A stretch of DNA of 64,000 nt. It comes from Phytopythium helicoides (lineage: Eukaryota > Oomycota > Peronosporomycetes > Pythiales > Pythiaceae). Made by a program: the position numbers and the translations under genes. The DNA is taken from contig JANFNE010000077.1 of assembly GCA_024867545.1 (NCBI GenBank), positions 1 to 64,000 of the forward strand, given 5' to 3'. Shown here one piece after another: positions 9,031 to 21,100 of this stretch. The notes beneath the pieces were generated by a model. That model did not search any database, had not been told where the DNA came from, and saw nothing but the letters and a program-made list of their open reading frames with translations. Position 1 is the stretch's first letter, and each line of letters begins with the position of its first letter.

Positions 9031-12000
9031 TTACATGGCAACATATTGCCTGTCTACAGTTTTTGACCAGTCCATATCCCCTGAGTCGACGTCTTCAAAC
9101 TCGTAGCTACAGCTACTGCTGCTATCAGCGATGTCGGCCGTTTGACGCTCGACAATCACTGGAGCGAGGTTCGCCTTTGATGGATACGCAACCAGCTTCC
9201 GGAGAAACCGTAACAGCTCATCGCTTGTAGGTCTGTCATTTGGGTCAGGTGACAAGCATGCATCGACAATTTTTCGAATCGCTGTCGGGCAGAACTGAGA
9301 TACTTTAGGGCGTAGTTTCCCTGCTGCAACTCGCCTCTGGATTTCGAGGTCATTCATGAGCCGGCCGTATTTGTCGAGCAAACGACTGTACGGGAGCGTA
9401 TGAGTATCCATCTCAGTCAAAAGAACACCGAAGGAGTAAATGTCGACGGCAGCAGAATATTCAGCGTTACCCAGTACGACTTCAGGTGCAACCCATCGGA
9501 GTGAGCTTGCACCTTGAGCAATCACGTGGCGAATGCGATCCATGGTAGCATTTTCATGCCGATTAAACGTTGTATCTTCATCGGTAGATGATGAGCAGTA
9601 CTTGGAAACTCCAAAGTCGCAAAGTTTTGCTCGTCCACGCGAATCCAAAAGTACGTTTGAAGATTTCAACCCGCAATGCGCCAGCACAGGGCTCATGCTG
9701 TGAATGTATGCTAAAGCATCAGCAACGTCTACTGCAATCTGTAGTTTCTGGGACGACCACTCCGGAGATCGAAGCGTCAGGAGAAACACATGAAGGTCTA
9801 GTTGCGGCATAAACTCCATGATAGAAAGCACTTCCCACTCGCTTTGCCAAGCTACGCCATAAAAAGCCACAATGCGAGGATGGTCTAAACGAGAGAGCAT
9901 TTTTGCTTCCATCAAAAATTTGCCCAGGACGACTGGATCAATTGCTGTCAACTCTCCAGCATCGTTGCTGTTTGGCTTAAGCACCTTTGCAGCAACTGTG
10001 TCGAGGCGATAGGATGCAATCCATACCTCAACGAATGTATTTGACGACGCCAAGCGTTGCGTCAACTTGACACTGTCATAATCCACGCGCCATGCTAACA
10101 ACTCATCATCAACCCAAACTACTGATCGGTGTCGTCTCAGATTGTTAGTGAGTTCTAGATGACGGTCCTGATCTGTTGCTTGACGTAAGTTGCCTGTCTG
10201 CTGTTGGAATTGTAACGGTGAATCTCTGTCTTCGTCCATCATGGCTGTGAATTCCCGATTATAATCCACGCTGCTTGGTGATTTGGGTCGTGGAGACTGT
10301 CCAGTGGCTAGTGCTGGATCTTCTCGTCGCCTCCTTAGGACCCGAAACACGATAATCCCAGCCACTAGTACAACAAGACAGCTCGCAAGTATATAGACCA
10401 GCTTGGGTGACCCAATCTTCTGCCCTGATTCGTTCACTGTTTGCTCTGTTGGGGTTGGAGATGGTGTTGGGGATGGAGTATATGTTGGTCTAGATGTCGG
10501 AGTGGGTGTTGGTGTTGGTACTACCGTCATGTTTAGACATACTTGGTAGTCGTGAAGCTTGAACTGCTTGTCGTAGTCGCAAGATGCGAATGCGCTTTGC
10601 TGAATGCTAAAATTAGTAAGGTTCCCAAGGAACCAGTACTGTGCTTCAGTAGGCATCCAGGGATTTAAAGGATTTCCTGCAAGGTACCTATACAAAATAA
10701 AAAAAATAAGCACGATGGTCTGTGGTTGTGTGAAATGTTAGAACCTATCAGGATGATCCTTACAGGCTCTCAAGCTTGGTCAGGCGAAAAATAGCATTTG
10801 GAACATCCTCGAAGACGTTGCTACGCAAGTCACTGAAGACAATCACAGCGTTGTTAGCTCTCCACATATCATGTAGAAAAAAAAAATAAAGTTCATCTTA
10901 CAGTGAGACCAAGTGCGGAGGGTACTCTTCACACTCTTGTAACCTGTTAAACGAAAGATTGCTGCCCAAACAATATATAAGCTCGTAACAACAACCCAGA
11001 GATTAAGCAACTACGAGCACGTACAGCCTTTGAAGACTTGATACTGTGCTCATGTTTTTGCACGAAGAAATATTGTTTTGTGCAAGCCGAACATCCGAGA
11101 GTTCCAGTGATTTTGAAGCCAAACGGGAAATTGTCGAGGTGCTGTGGAGGCGATTTCCTGTTGCGTCTCTTTTCACGAGACAGAAAAAAGTATTCAGGAC
11201 TGCTTAGATTCACGCAAGCAAACCTACATAGCACTCACAGTAGCTGAAGTAATGATGAGAAACCGTCTCTGCTGCTGGCTTCAGCCAGCTGAGAGTCTTC
11301 AAGTGCATTCCATGAAATGTTGAGTGAAGTCAACTTGGGAAACACGGATCCAAAGTTTGATGGCAGCTGCGTGATCCCGCAACTGTCGATATCCCTGCAC
11401 ATCCATGGCAACAGCTTCAATACCAGCACTATGATAAGCCAAGCAGAATGGCAGAGGCATCGCCTACAATTGTCGAACACTTGGCAGGGATTTTTCGAAA
11501 CTTTGTAGCTGAAGCTGAGGGTTTGAGCCGAGTGAGAGCTGCTGAAGCGTAGTAAGTTCATAAATGGGTGACGGGAATTGTAATAGATTTGTTGATCTGA
11601 GCGAGCTACACTCATGCACGATGAGCTTTATGTCACATGAGCAGCAACATTTTTTAAAGTTCATATGCAATATCCATCACGTACAGTGTATGAAGATTCG
11701 GAAACGAGCAATTCCATGTCGTTAGCGGGTTTTCGTCCATGATCCTGTGATAATAGCGCAGAATTATTGGTGAGATGGATTTATTAGAATCTTTGGCTAC
11801 ACGACTTGTCGTACAAAGTTGTCAGCTCCGATGTGGCGAGGTGGCTAGTGTTCTTTGCGATGACATCAGGGTCTGTACACTCTTGAAGTCGGTTACTTGA
11901 GAGGTTGAGAACTCGCAGGCTCTCCATCGCCCACACTTGGGACGGCATTTGAGCAAACCAGTTACTCGTCAGGTCTCTGAGCCAGCAAGAAAGTGTTAAC

Positions 12001-12433
12001 TTCGCCATGATCCAAATGGAATGCTCTCCTCACATACAAGAACTCGATGTGCGAGGTCTCAAACTGAACAGGGAGTTCCTGGATATAGTTGTAAGGAACC
12101 GCACTGGCACACACATGCATCATGTCATCAATACTGCCAACTGTGACTGTCACCACAGTCGCGGTGAGCGATCAAGAATCGAGGTCATCTTCAAACCATG
12201 TGCGCAGCTTTGGCAGCTCAAAGATGGTGTGGGGTATCTCCGTTAATTGGCAGTTCGAGCACGAACTGCAAAAGAAGCAGTCCCCTAAATTAACACGCAC
12301 GAGGCATGAAGTAGTGTCATAATCACCGCTTACAAAGTCATAGCTGACTGGAACGACGGAACCGAGCCAGGAAAGACCCCGGTGAAGTTTATGTTGGCCA
12401 GCGATCTTGAATGGACACGTAAGAGTCCGACAA
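9031..12433 (-). CDS. LRR receptor-like kinase, probable pseudokinase
   Basis: The main 3' exon (9031-10687) encodes the last ectodomain part, a Thr/Pro stalk (VPTPTPTPTSRPTYTPSPT), a transmembrane helix (LVYILASCLVVLVAGIIVF, near 10350-10410) and a TKL-type kinase domain. Upstream, small exons separated by short introns each encode about one LRR, at approximately 10764-10832, 10902-10943, 11029-11110, 11275-11395, 11515-11600, 11702-11747, 11869-11978, 12035-12100, 12190-12265 and 12334-12433 (examples: SLRVLNLSSNRLQEC, FPKLTSLNISWNALEDSQ). Kinase features: VAAK lysine present, DFG present (LCDFGVSKY), APE present (WVAPEVV), but the HRD motif reads HCG (codons at 9670-9678) in HCGLKSSNVLL and the glycine loop is replaced by RLASSNTFVEVW. 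The catalytic Asp is therefore missing. The 5' end, including the expected signal peptide, is not resolved and may extend beyond 12433. Confidence 0.8.
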
Positions 12434-13412
12434 GCTGCGCAAATGGAGACAAAGCACTCACATCGACGTGCCATCCGCGTCGCTAACCTCTATCGTCGTC
12501 ACGAACGTGCCGCCCGCCGACTTGAGGGCGAGCAAGCGTGTGAACTAGTGTGCTTGTGCACTCTAGCTGCGAGTGGTCGATCGATTTGTCCAGGCTGAAC
12601 ACCACAATTAAAGATCAGGCGCGTCGTCGTGATAGCCCTGGAAACAGCGAAGGAATCCGCGACAGAACTCGTGAGCGACAGCTTAGAACCATCGACGGCG
12701 GAAGGAAATGGCTCGAAGCGTAGATGACGCACCTGGTCCGCCCTCGAAGGTTCAGAGCGTGGCGTCCAATGTTGGCAGCGGACCGTACAAACCGCTCGAA
12801 GCCTTCGCGTTCAGTGTGGCGGCAGTTCGAGAGCAATTATGGGACGATCGCAGCGCTTCGAAGCGAAAGACGCTTGACACCAACTTGCCACTCCTGCCAA
12901 GAGTCACACATGAAGTCGTCGCTTGAGACTGAACTGTTGAAGCCGCCAACGGCTGCGACGTGTTGCAATCGCTTCGTCTTTAGGAGCTCTCAGCACGCTT
13001 GTTGAGCTACCCGCACGATTGTTGAGCTATCAGAGCGCACACAAATCATGTGGGGTCAATGCTAGGAGTACTTCAACATCAGATTTGCAACGTAGCTGCC
13101 CGTCGATGCCCACATGACCTGGCAGCGTAAGTAACTCGTAGTCAGACGAAGTAGTCAGTAATCAGATATCAAATGATAGAGAAGTAAAAGCAAACATTTA
13201 ACCTACACAGCAAGAAACTATAATCATGAAATAAAACATTTAATAAAATAACAAAGGCTTTTGACCCGGCTCTATAACTGCTTGACGTGACACGATAGCT
13301 CATCAGATCGGCGACCAAGATCTGCGAGTACTGCGGAGCTCTTCACTTTTGGATTCCTGTGCTCGAGCGCAGGACGGTCTCTCTGCTCCGCAGCCTCGCA
13401 ATCTCAGCTGCA
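12434..13412. other. Gap without a confident gene
   Basis: The 5' exon(s) and promoter of the receptor kinase probably lie in the left part, but no signal-peptide exon could be tied to it by splice sites. A plus-strand open frame from ATG 12708 to 12926 (72 codons) has no recognisable domain. The right part (13140-13280) is AT-rich and is probably the upstream region of the protease gene. Confidence 0.5.
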
Positions 13413-14762
13413 ATGGCAAACCTGCTGCGTGCCTTGGCACTGGCGGTGCTCGTCGGCGCGTCGTCGGTCGACGCCCAGGCACCGGCGGTAATCGCAAGGG
13501 AAGTGAGCTACTCGTTCGAGGTCAACACGAGCGCGTCGCCTGTGGCGCTGCAGAAGTCGATTGGAGCCACGGGCGCGACCTTCCTGACGGTGCACTTCTC
13601 CCGATTCAACCTCGCGCCAGGTGACGTGCTCACGGTCCGCTCGCCCGACAACTCGTCGCTGTACGAGTACACGGAGCTCGGCCGCGGAGACCTCGGCGAG
13701 TCGGGTGGATTCTACTCGTCCGTTATCATCGGCAGCCAGGTTTTGCTCGACTACCAGCCAGCCAGCTCCGACGATGCGGAGATCGCTGTTGGCGACTTTG
13801 GGTTCGCCATCGACAAGATCACACAGAGTTCCAACTCGGCATCGACAGCTACGACGTGCGGAACCGACGACACCACACCGATCAAGTGCGTCCAGAATGA
13901 CAGCGCTCTTCCCCTGGCGTACGAAAAGTCCCAGGCGGTGGCGCGGCTGTTTGTGAACGGCTCGATCTCGTGCACCGGCTGGCTCATCGGCAGCGAGGGA
14001 CACCTGATCACCAACAACCACTGTATCGACGGCCCGACCGCGGCGGCGATGACGGACTTTGAGTTTGGTGCCGAGAGCGCTAGCTGCTCTGACCAGTGCC
14101 AGACCAAGAACGGGTGCCGAGGTACGATCGTTGCCACGACTTCGACGCTCGTGACGACGGATGAGAGCCTCGACTACACGCTGGTCAAGCTCTCCCCTGT
14201 TGACAGCTCCAACCTCACCAACTACGGCTTTCTAAAACTCCGAGTTGAGGGTGCGGTGCAGGGTGAGCAGATCTACCTGCCGCAGCACCCCAAGGGCTGG
14301 GCCAAGCGCATCGCCACGGTCGAGGACGACGGGAACGTCACGACGATCGCCGATGTCGACTTCACCAGCACGTGCGGTAGCCACCGTGTCGGCTACCTTG
14401 CTGACACGCAAACGGGCTCGTCTGGCTCGCCAGTCATTGGCGCGTCGGACAACGCAGTCATCGCTCTCCACAACTGCGGCGTGCTTGGTGACGTGTGCGA
14501 GAACTCTGGCATCGACGTCCGGTCGCTGATCTACGACATGCGCAAGAAGGCGGTGGTGCCGACCGACGCGCTTGATGACCCTAACGAGACCATCCCGGAC
14601 GGTCCGTGGCTCCCGACCACGACGGCCACGCCCACCCCCACCCCGACGCCCGCGCCGACCATTAACATCTGCTCCATCTTCCGCCAGAAGCTCACATGCG
14701 AGACCGTCATCCCCGGGAACGCCTGCGTCTGGAAGAACAACGCCTGTGTGTCCAGCTCATAA
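13413..14762 (+). CDS. Secreted trypsin-fold serine endopeptidase
   Basis: The protein has 449 residues from ATG 13413 (ctgcaATGG). An N-terminal signal peptide (MANLLRALALAVLVGASSVDA, cleavage near residue 21-22) marks it as secreted. An N-terminal beta-rich region of about 150 residues, possibly CUB-like (GATFLTVHFSRFNL..DVLTV), precedes the chymotrypsin-fold domain. The catalytic triad is visible: H203 in ITNNHCIDG, D254 in LDYTLVKL, S337 in TGSSGSPVIG. The Ser motif GSSGSP, rather than GDSGGP, places it with V8/lysyl-endopeptidase-like members of clan PA. A Thr/Pro linker (TATPTPTPTPAPT) leads to a small Cys-containing tail (CSIFRQKLTCETVI.. then two more Cys), perhaps a binding module. 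Single exon. The upstream codons from 13359 are rejected because the signal peptide then becomes internal. Confidence 0.9.
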   Translation: MANLLRALALAVLVGASSVDAQAPAVIAREVSYSFEVNTSASPVALQKSIGATGATFLTVHFSRFNLAPGDVLTVRSPDNSSLYEYTELGRGDLGESGGFYSSVIIGSQVLLDYQPASSDDAEIAVGDFGFAIDKITQSSNSASTATTCGTDDTTPIKCVQNDSALPLAYEKSQAVARLFVNGSISCTGWLIGSEGHLITNNHCIDGPTAAAMTDFEFGAESASCSDQCQTKNGCRGTIVATTSTLVTTDESLDYTLVKLSPVDSSNLTNYGFLKLRVEGAVQGEQIYLPQHPKGWAKRIATVEDDGNVTTIADVDFTSTCGSHRVGYLADTQTGSSGSPVIGASDNAVIALHNCGVLGDVCENSGIDVRSLIYDMRKKAVVPTDALDDPNETIPDGPWLPTTTATPTPTPTPAPTINICSIFRQKLTCETVIPGNACVWKNNACVSSS

Positions 14763-14948
14763 GTCTGTCAAATAAACGCTTGTGGTGTGCTTGCTGTCCC
14801 TGCAACCTGTTACTGCTGTGTCGATCGACTTCAACTTGGAGGAGAAAAAATGTATCCATTTCAAAAAATCACTCAATCATGGTCTTTAGTCACTAAACGG
14901 AGGGTTTCCTCCTCGATCCCCAGGTCAAAGCAGCACTAAGCGTCGAGC

Positions 14949-17900
14949 ATGTTCTGGCGACGCTCCAAGCGTCCGGCGGGGGCCGACGAGGCCGCGGAGG
15001 GCGCCGCGGAGGGCGAGGACGACGTGGCGAAGCTCCAGCGACAGTTTGGTATCAAGACGGTGAGCGACGCGGACGTGCAGGCCGAGTTCCAGCGGCTTTT
15101 CGGGGCGGCAGGCGGCGGAAATGGCGCCGACAGCCCGACGGCCGAGCTGCTGCGGCTCGTGGGCGGCGCGGACGCGGACAGCGACGACGAGGAGGCCAAG
15201 ATCCTCAGGGAGCTCAAGATCAGCGCGAGTGTGGACCTGGACGAGGTCGACGTGAGCGAGGAGGAGGAGGAGGAGGAAGAGCAGCGAGGAATTCGCGAGG
15301 CGGTGGAGATGGCGCAGCGAAACCACGAGCGAGAGGCGGCGGCCATTGAAAAGGGGGACGCGAGCGGAATTGGAGGGCAGCAGACTAGCGGGACCGCGGA
15401 GGGAGCGAGTGCAGAGAGGGTGCGGGAGCTCAAGATGCGCGCGCTGGCGCTAAAGAGGGAGGGCAACGTGTCCAAGGCGCTCGAGGTGCTGCGGGAGGCC
15501 AAGCAGATGGAGGCCGCGCTGCTGGAGCAGAGCCCAGCCACAGCTTCTACTCAGGTTACAGTGGCGAGGAATGTCGTCCAGATGACGTCTGGACAGACGG
15601 CGTCGGTTGTTGTCACCCAGTCATCAGAGCAGGTAGTGAAGCTCTCTTCGCACACTGGATTGGGCGGAGACGACGAGCCAGATGTGGATGTGACAGACGA
15701 GGATATGCAAGACCCTGAGTTCCTGGCTCAACTAGTGAGCTTTGGTCATGGCGAGGATACGAAAGCAGACAAAGAAGATGAAAATGCATCGGCACGTTTG
15801 GCGTCACTGGAAGCAGAAGTTCGTCGCCATAAACTGCAGGCTCTCGAGCTCAAGCGTAAAGGTGACATCCAGGGGGCTTTAGCCAGCCTGCGATCGATGA
15901 AGACTCTGGAAGCTGAGTGCAGCTCGCTGCGCGCAATTATTGCCAATGAAACTGCTGCGCCAGTGCCCTACGTGAGTGAGACTACAGTCGCAGGCCCGGC
16001 AATAGTGGAGCCAGCTATCGTACGAAGTACTGTTACGGTTGCACATGCGTATGCAGCACCAGTATCAGAAGACCAAAATGGAGGAGATAATGACTCGGAC
16101 ATTGAAGTCACGGAAGAAGATATGAACGACCCGTCATTTCAAGATGAACTTGCAAAACTTGGATTTGCGGATGACTCAGAAGACACCGAACACGGAAGCA
16201 GAGCGGAGTTGAGGAATGCGATTACAATGGAGCAAAGAGTGCCTGTTTCTGATTCACCGCAGCCGCTGTCTACAAGACGGCCGCACAAGCTTTACAATGT
16301 TGAGTCGTTCGACGAGCACGAACTGATTGACGAATTTGAAAGTGACTACGAAGATGAAAATTCCTCTCCTCGTGCAGAATCTAAGCCCCCAACGCCTGCG
16401 GTCGATACAGCTTCACCACATTCCGTATCAGATACTCCTCAAGCCACATCCATTGATGAATTGAGGCAGCAGCTTGATCGAGTCCGGCGTGCCGCATTAC
16501 AATTCAAGCGAGATGGGAAGATAAATGAGGCCTTGGAATCTATGCGCCGAGCTAAACAGATCGAACACCTTATTCAATTGAAGGAGACGGCGCCGCCCTC
16601 TGCTCTAACACCTACAAAGGCGGATCCTCAAAAGCCGAATCCTGTTTTTATCCAAAAGTTTGAGGAGCTTGAGCGATTGTTAGTAGAATTTGGGAACAGA
16701 GCGACAGTGTTGGCGAAGGAATCCCTTGCGAACGACAGAGAGGCAGCCTCTGCGTGGCTGAAAAAGGTACGCCGATATGATTTGTCTCGTAGATATCCAT
16801 ACGAGTCTAATTTCGCCATTTTCATCACTAGCGAAAGGAGTACGCTTCGCAGCTCGATGTATTGAGAGAGAAACGTCGAAATCCGTTGCAACCGCCTCCA
16901 ACTTTCTCTGTTTCTCGTTCCGTAACTCAAGTTGAATACGAGGTGCGAGACATCCCAGATGATGCGTTTGTTGTGACGATCAACTCCGTGAATAGTTTCT
17001 CGCAAGGCGTCGGAAAGGACGTGTTCGTTCGGTTTTCCCTCAATTTTCCTTCAAGCGCTCCTCATGAAGGGCAAACCGACACATTTTCAATCAAACCAGA
17101 TGGTTCTGGTTTGGTGAGTCCGGCCAAACGATTTCAGTTCAAACTCCAACGTTCGCGAGGAACGCTGCGACTATTTGAGATCAAGAAAGCTGTGTTTGAG
17201 GTGTGGCGTCCTGCAACGCTGTTTCGCAATCCAGAGCTTATTGCCCGAGGGTATCAAGAGCTGGTGCGTGTTATATCACGAAAAACGCTGTACATTTGTC
17301 GGTACCTAATGCATTCTGCGTTGAGCAGTCTCCACTGATCTCTCGATGCGAAATTAATGCCCATATTCCATTCGTCGGTTCGAATCGAAAGCCCACCGGA
17401 GGGGATGTCGAGGTACTTTGATGGGAATATATGATGTATCCCTAATGGTTTAGGCTCTAATTTATTGCACTATACTTGTTTGTCTAGGTGTCGATGCAGA
17501 TGCGAAGACCCTTGCGTGATAAAGAGTTCCGTGAAGTTCATTCGGAAGAGCTGGTCATTGGAGTCTACCCTACGCCTTTGCAGTCTGCAAGTAATGCAGA
17601 TTTGCTGATATTACCAAGCATTTCCCACCAATCCTCTATCGTTCAGCAGCGAGTGTCAGCCTCTGAAGAAGTAACTCAAATTGCAGCAAGTATGTCCCCC
17701 AACGAAGTGCCAGATAACGACCAGTCGGAAAACCTGGACCCACACGACCTGGATCTGATTGTGAGCTACGATGTGATAAACGAGGAGGTAGGTAAAAAAA
17801 AAAAATTGTACCATCTGCACTATATCGGGGAGCTAACAGGATTTGCTGTACATAGCTGGAGAAAATTGAAGCCAAGCTTCCTACATTGAAGGGTTCATCT

Positions 17901-18146
17901 GCAGCTGAGTTGCGTGACCGCCAAGATTCGCTCGCGCTCAAAAAACAACTGCTTGAAATCGAGATGCAGACGGGAAAGCTGACACTAGAGATGTACACAT
18001 CAAAACTTCATTCTCGTATCGCAGCAGATCGCCAGTTGATAGCCAAGCTGATACAGCAACAGCGCCGAACCGATGCAGCACGAGTGCTTCACCGAGTTAA
18101 AATTATGGAGAAGGAGCTTGAAGGTGCAGAGGAGGAGGAGGAATAA
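14949..18146 (+). CDS. CC2D1: CC2D1 (Lgd) homologue: DM14 repeats plus C2 domain
   Basis: CC2D1/Lethal giant discs proteins bind ESCRT-III Snf7/CHMP4 and act in endosomal sorting. Five exons chain in frame: 14949-16766, 16832-17263, 17329-17412, 17488-17787, 17856-18146 (974 residues; human CC2D1A 951). At least three DM14 repeats are visible: ELKMRALALKREGNVSKAL, HKLQALELKRKGDIQGAL and VRRAALQFKRDGKINEAL, each followed by an RxAKQxE-type end. Two acidic motifs with the form D-V/I-x-V-T-x-E-D-M-x-D-P precede repeats. The C2 domain occupies about residues 630-800 (YEVRDIPDDAFVVTINSVN .. FEVWRPATLFRN). A C-terminal helical segment ends in EEEEE. Starts MFWRRSKR. It is convergent with the RPGRIP1L-like gene, with only 15 bp between stop codons. 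Confidence 0.9.
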
Positions 18147-18161
18147 TATAATGTTTGCCAT

Positions 18162-21100
18162 CTACTTTCGATTAGTTTGACTCGTGCATTTTTGCTTGTG
18201 AACATCTATCAGTGATTCAAGCAGCTCGCTGTACGCAATTTCATCATCGTCAGGTCTATTGCTTGTGCTATGGTCTTTGCGTCCAAAATACACCGCAACG
18301 CTTTGATGTCCATCTCTTGAAAGCGACAAGCCAACTTGCTCGAAGACACGAACAAACTGTGCCGCGTTTATGAAACCACGCCGGTCGGGATCCCTTTCAA
18401 GCATATATTCGTTCAAAATCTCGATCTGAGCATTGAAGTCTATCGAGGAAAGCTGGTTATGCAGCGACGAAAGAATGGCTTCGAGCGGGAGAGGAGTGAT
18501 CCCTTTGTTGTCGTGCAGCTGTTTGATCTGCTCCAATGGAGTGCTCATTTCTTTTGAGATCGGTGCATTGTCCTCACGCCATTGTGAGATCACCTTGAGA
18601 AACAACTTGTATGCAATTCGGGCATTTCGGTTAACGTCGAAAAGGTGCTGTAGAGAGTGTCGCTCTGACTCTAGCACAGGTCGTCCAAGAGCGTTTCCAA
18701 GAAGAGAGTAGAAGACGTCTCTCATAACGGATCCTCCAAATCCTGGAGCATCATTCTGTGTCAGCGAGCGAGCCAAAAGTGCGATCCTGGTTTCTTGAGA
18801 CTGATTAGTCGACTTGACTCGTTCAAATAATCTCTTTGCGAGACGATGTAAGAGGCGGAACCCATATGGATCCACAATAAATGAGTCAAATTCCATTCTT
18901 GACAGAGTCTGTATCGTCCTGGTGTCCGAGTTCCGGAAAATGCACATGACTGATACTAGTTCATTTAGCTGTCCGGTCGAAAGGTCGAAATGCAGAGCAC
19001 TTAAACCCGTGCGCAGGTTTTCTTGTGTCAAAAAACCCTTCTTCTCGCGGTCGAAATGGCTGAAGCATGGACTAAGATTTTCATAAATGCTTGCGTCCCC
19101 TTGGTCAATTTTTCCAGCAAACTTTGCTCGCAGTCGTGTCCGTCGTCGCAGCTCTTCACTAGCCGGATAGCATCTCGCTAGTAGATTATGGTGATTTGCC
19201 GGTACTACGACACGGTTTAGCATCGCAGTGTACGATACTGCGTCGCTGTTAACAGGTGATCGATATTGTCTGACTAGCTGTCCAATTATTCCTTCGGCTG
19301 TCATGGTCTTTGAAAACTGCTTCAGACCAAGTCGTAGTAGTACCTGTTTGAACTGCATTGCTCCTACTAAACCTGTATACTCTCGATCGTACTGTTCAAA
19401 TTCGCCGCGATAATCGATCCCCTGAGACTCGGACCAGCTCACTAACTTCTCGATGGTGTCTATTGCAATGGATTCTTGGGAAAGATCATCGATCGTTCGA
19501 AGAGGATGAACTGTGCTTGGACGATTTTGTGCTCGCTTTGGGGACGCATACTCGTTGTTGTCTGCTTGAGCCTGCCAGTCAGAAGATCTCAAGAACCCTT
19601 TTAGGAATGTATGAACCCCCTTGAGTACAACAAACTCTGAAGAATTACTATCTCCTTCTGAAGAAGACGCTTCTGCAATAAAAGCCTCAGTCAATAGAGC
19701 GACACCTTTCGTAGACAATAGATCTGTGAATCCGTTGGAGCGCATTTCTTGCCATAGGCTTGGAGGAGGAACGCGACCAAACCTGTGAACTACGCAGAAC
19801 TCCTGAAACCGAGTAAAGGCTGCTTGAAATGCAGGCTTCGAATATTTGGCAGCTGCTTCGACTGCTGTTACAAGACGCTTTCTGCTATCGCTATCGAGCT
19901 GTTTTCGTTGTGGATAAGATTGAGGTTGGGACCGATCACTTGTCAGATCTAGGGCTAAACATATGTCTGATTGACTCAACGAATCTCGTCCATTTGCCAT
20001 CGTTCGGAAGATTGACTTCACTTTATCGGGTGCCAAACCTGCTCCAAGTTGCCGCAACGCGAGTAGAAACTGGCCCTCTCCTACCGAACTATTCTCGCCA
20101 TTGTTGCTGTTTGAAAAGTGTGCTAGAGCAGCATTGAAGTCTTGGTGACTGATTTTCTCCGAGCGCAGCTTCATCTTCAGCTCTTCCACCAACTCTTTAC
20201 CACTGGACTCTAATTCGTGGTGTTGGTTCTGACTTGAACGCGTGACGTCAATATTGTTACTCTGATGCTTCAGTGACTTCCAGTTTAGCTGGACAAAACT
20301 AATAGCATCTACCTCATCCCAAAGGTTGCGGTCGTATGCATACAGCAACGACCGCATCTCTTCGTTTGATAGTGACAGCCGCAGATCTTCACGGCAAATC
20401 TTTCGAAACAAACTACGAGAGATAGCTTTTTTCGGAGCTGAGCCACCATAATGAACGAATACCTCACGCCACTTGTCTAAAACTTCAGTCAATTGCCTGC
20501 TCGGTAGCTGTCGTGCTCTTTCTTGTGCAACGACTCGTAACTTGTCCTCGACTTCATCGGCACTTGGCATAGGTTTTGGTGTCGTCCATTCCAGAAATTG
20601 GCGATAGTTGATCCCAAATTTACTGTGAAGCTTTGTCCCGAATACTTTTGCCATTGCTTTCAGCTGACTATCCGAGAAGACAGCAAAACCGCTTAGTCGA
20701 GCAACAGTGATAAACTCTTGGAGCGAGACAATTCCTGTTTGTTTCCAGTCAAACCTCTCAAATTCGCCAATCAGATTGCTATACGGAGCTGTCAAGAACG
20801 CTCGACAGTTGCGTGCAAGACTTTGCAATGCTTCGATCGAGTACTTGTTGAGCTCTTCCAACGGTACTCCATGATTCTCTCGGTTCGAGAAATTGGACAA
20901 GTGTTGACAAAGCTTGTCGATGGAAATCCGATCGTTCACGGAAGGTGTAGAGTTACTTGACTCTAGTTTCATCAATACGTGTGCATCACGTGATGTGAAT
21001 TGGATGAACTCGTTCTGAGATTGAATGAGTGCATCGTGAAGCTCAGATTGGGATACTGTACCGTTGTCAGAGCTACTAGCTGCAGTGAAAAGCTTTTCTC

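Noticed and set aside
12447..12473. 27-bp GT..AG segment as an intron at the 5' end of the receptor kinase
   Set aside because: Too short for a spliceosomal intron in this genome, where all supported introns are about 60 bp or more; the true 5' exon remains unknown.
12708..12926. 72-codon plus-strand open frame as a small gene
   Set aside because: No domain, signal peptide or conserved pattern; length is within chance expectation for GC-rich sequence.
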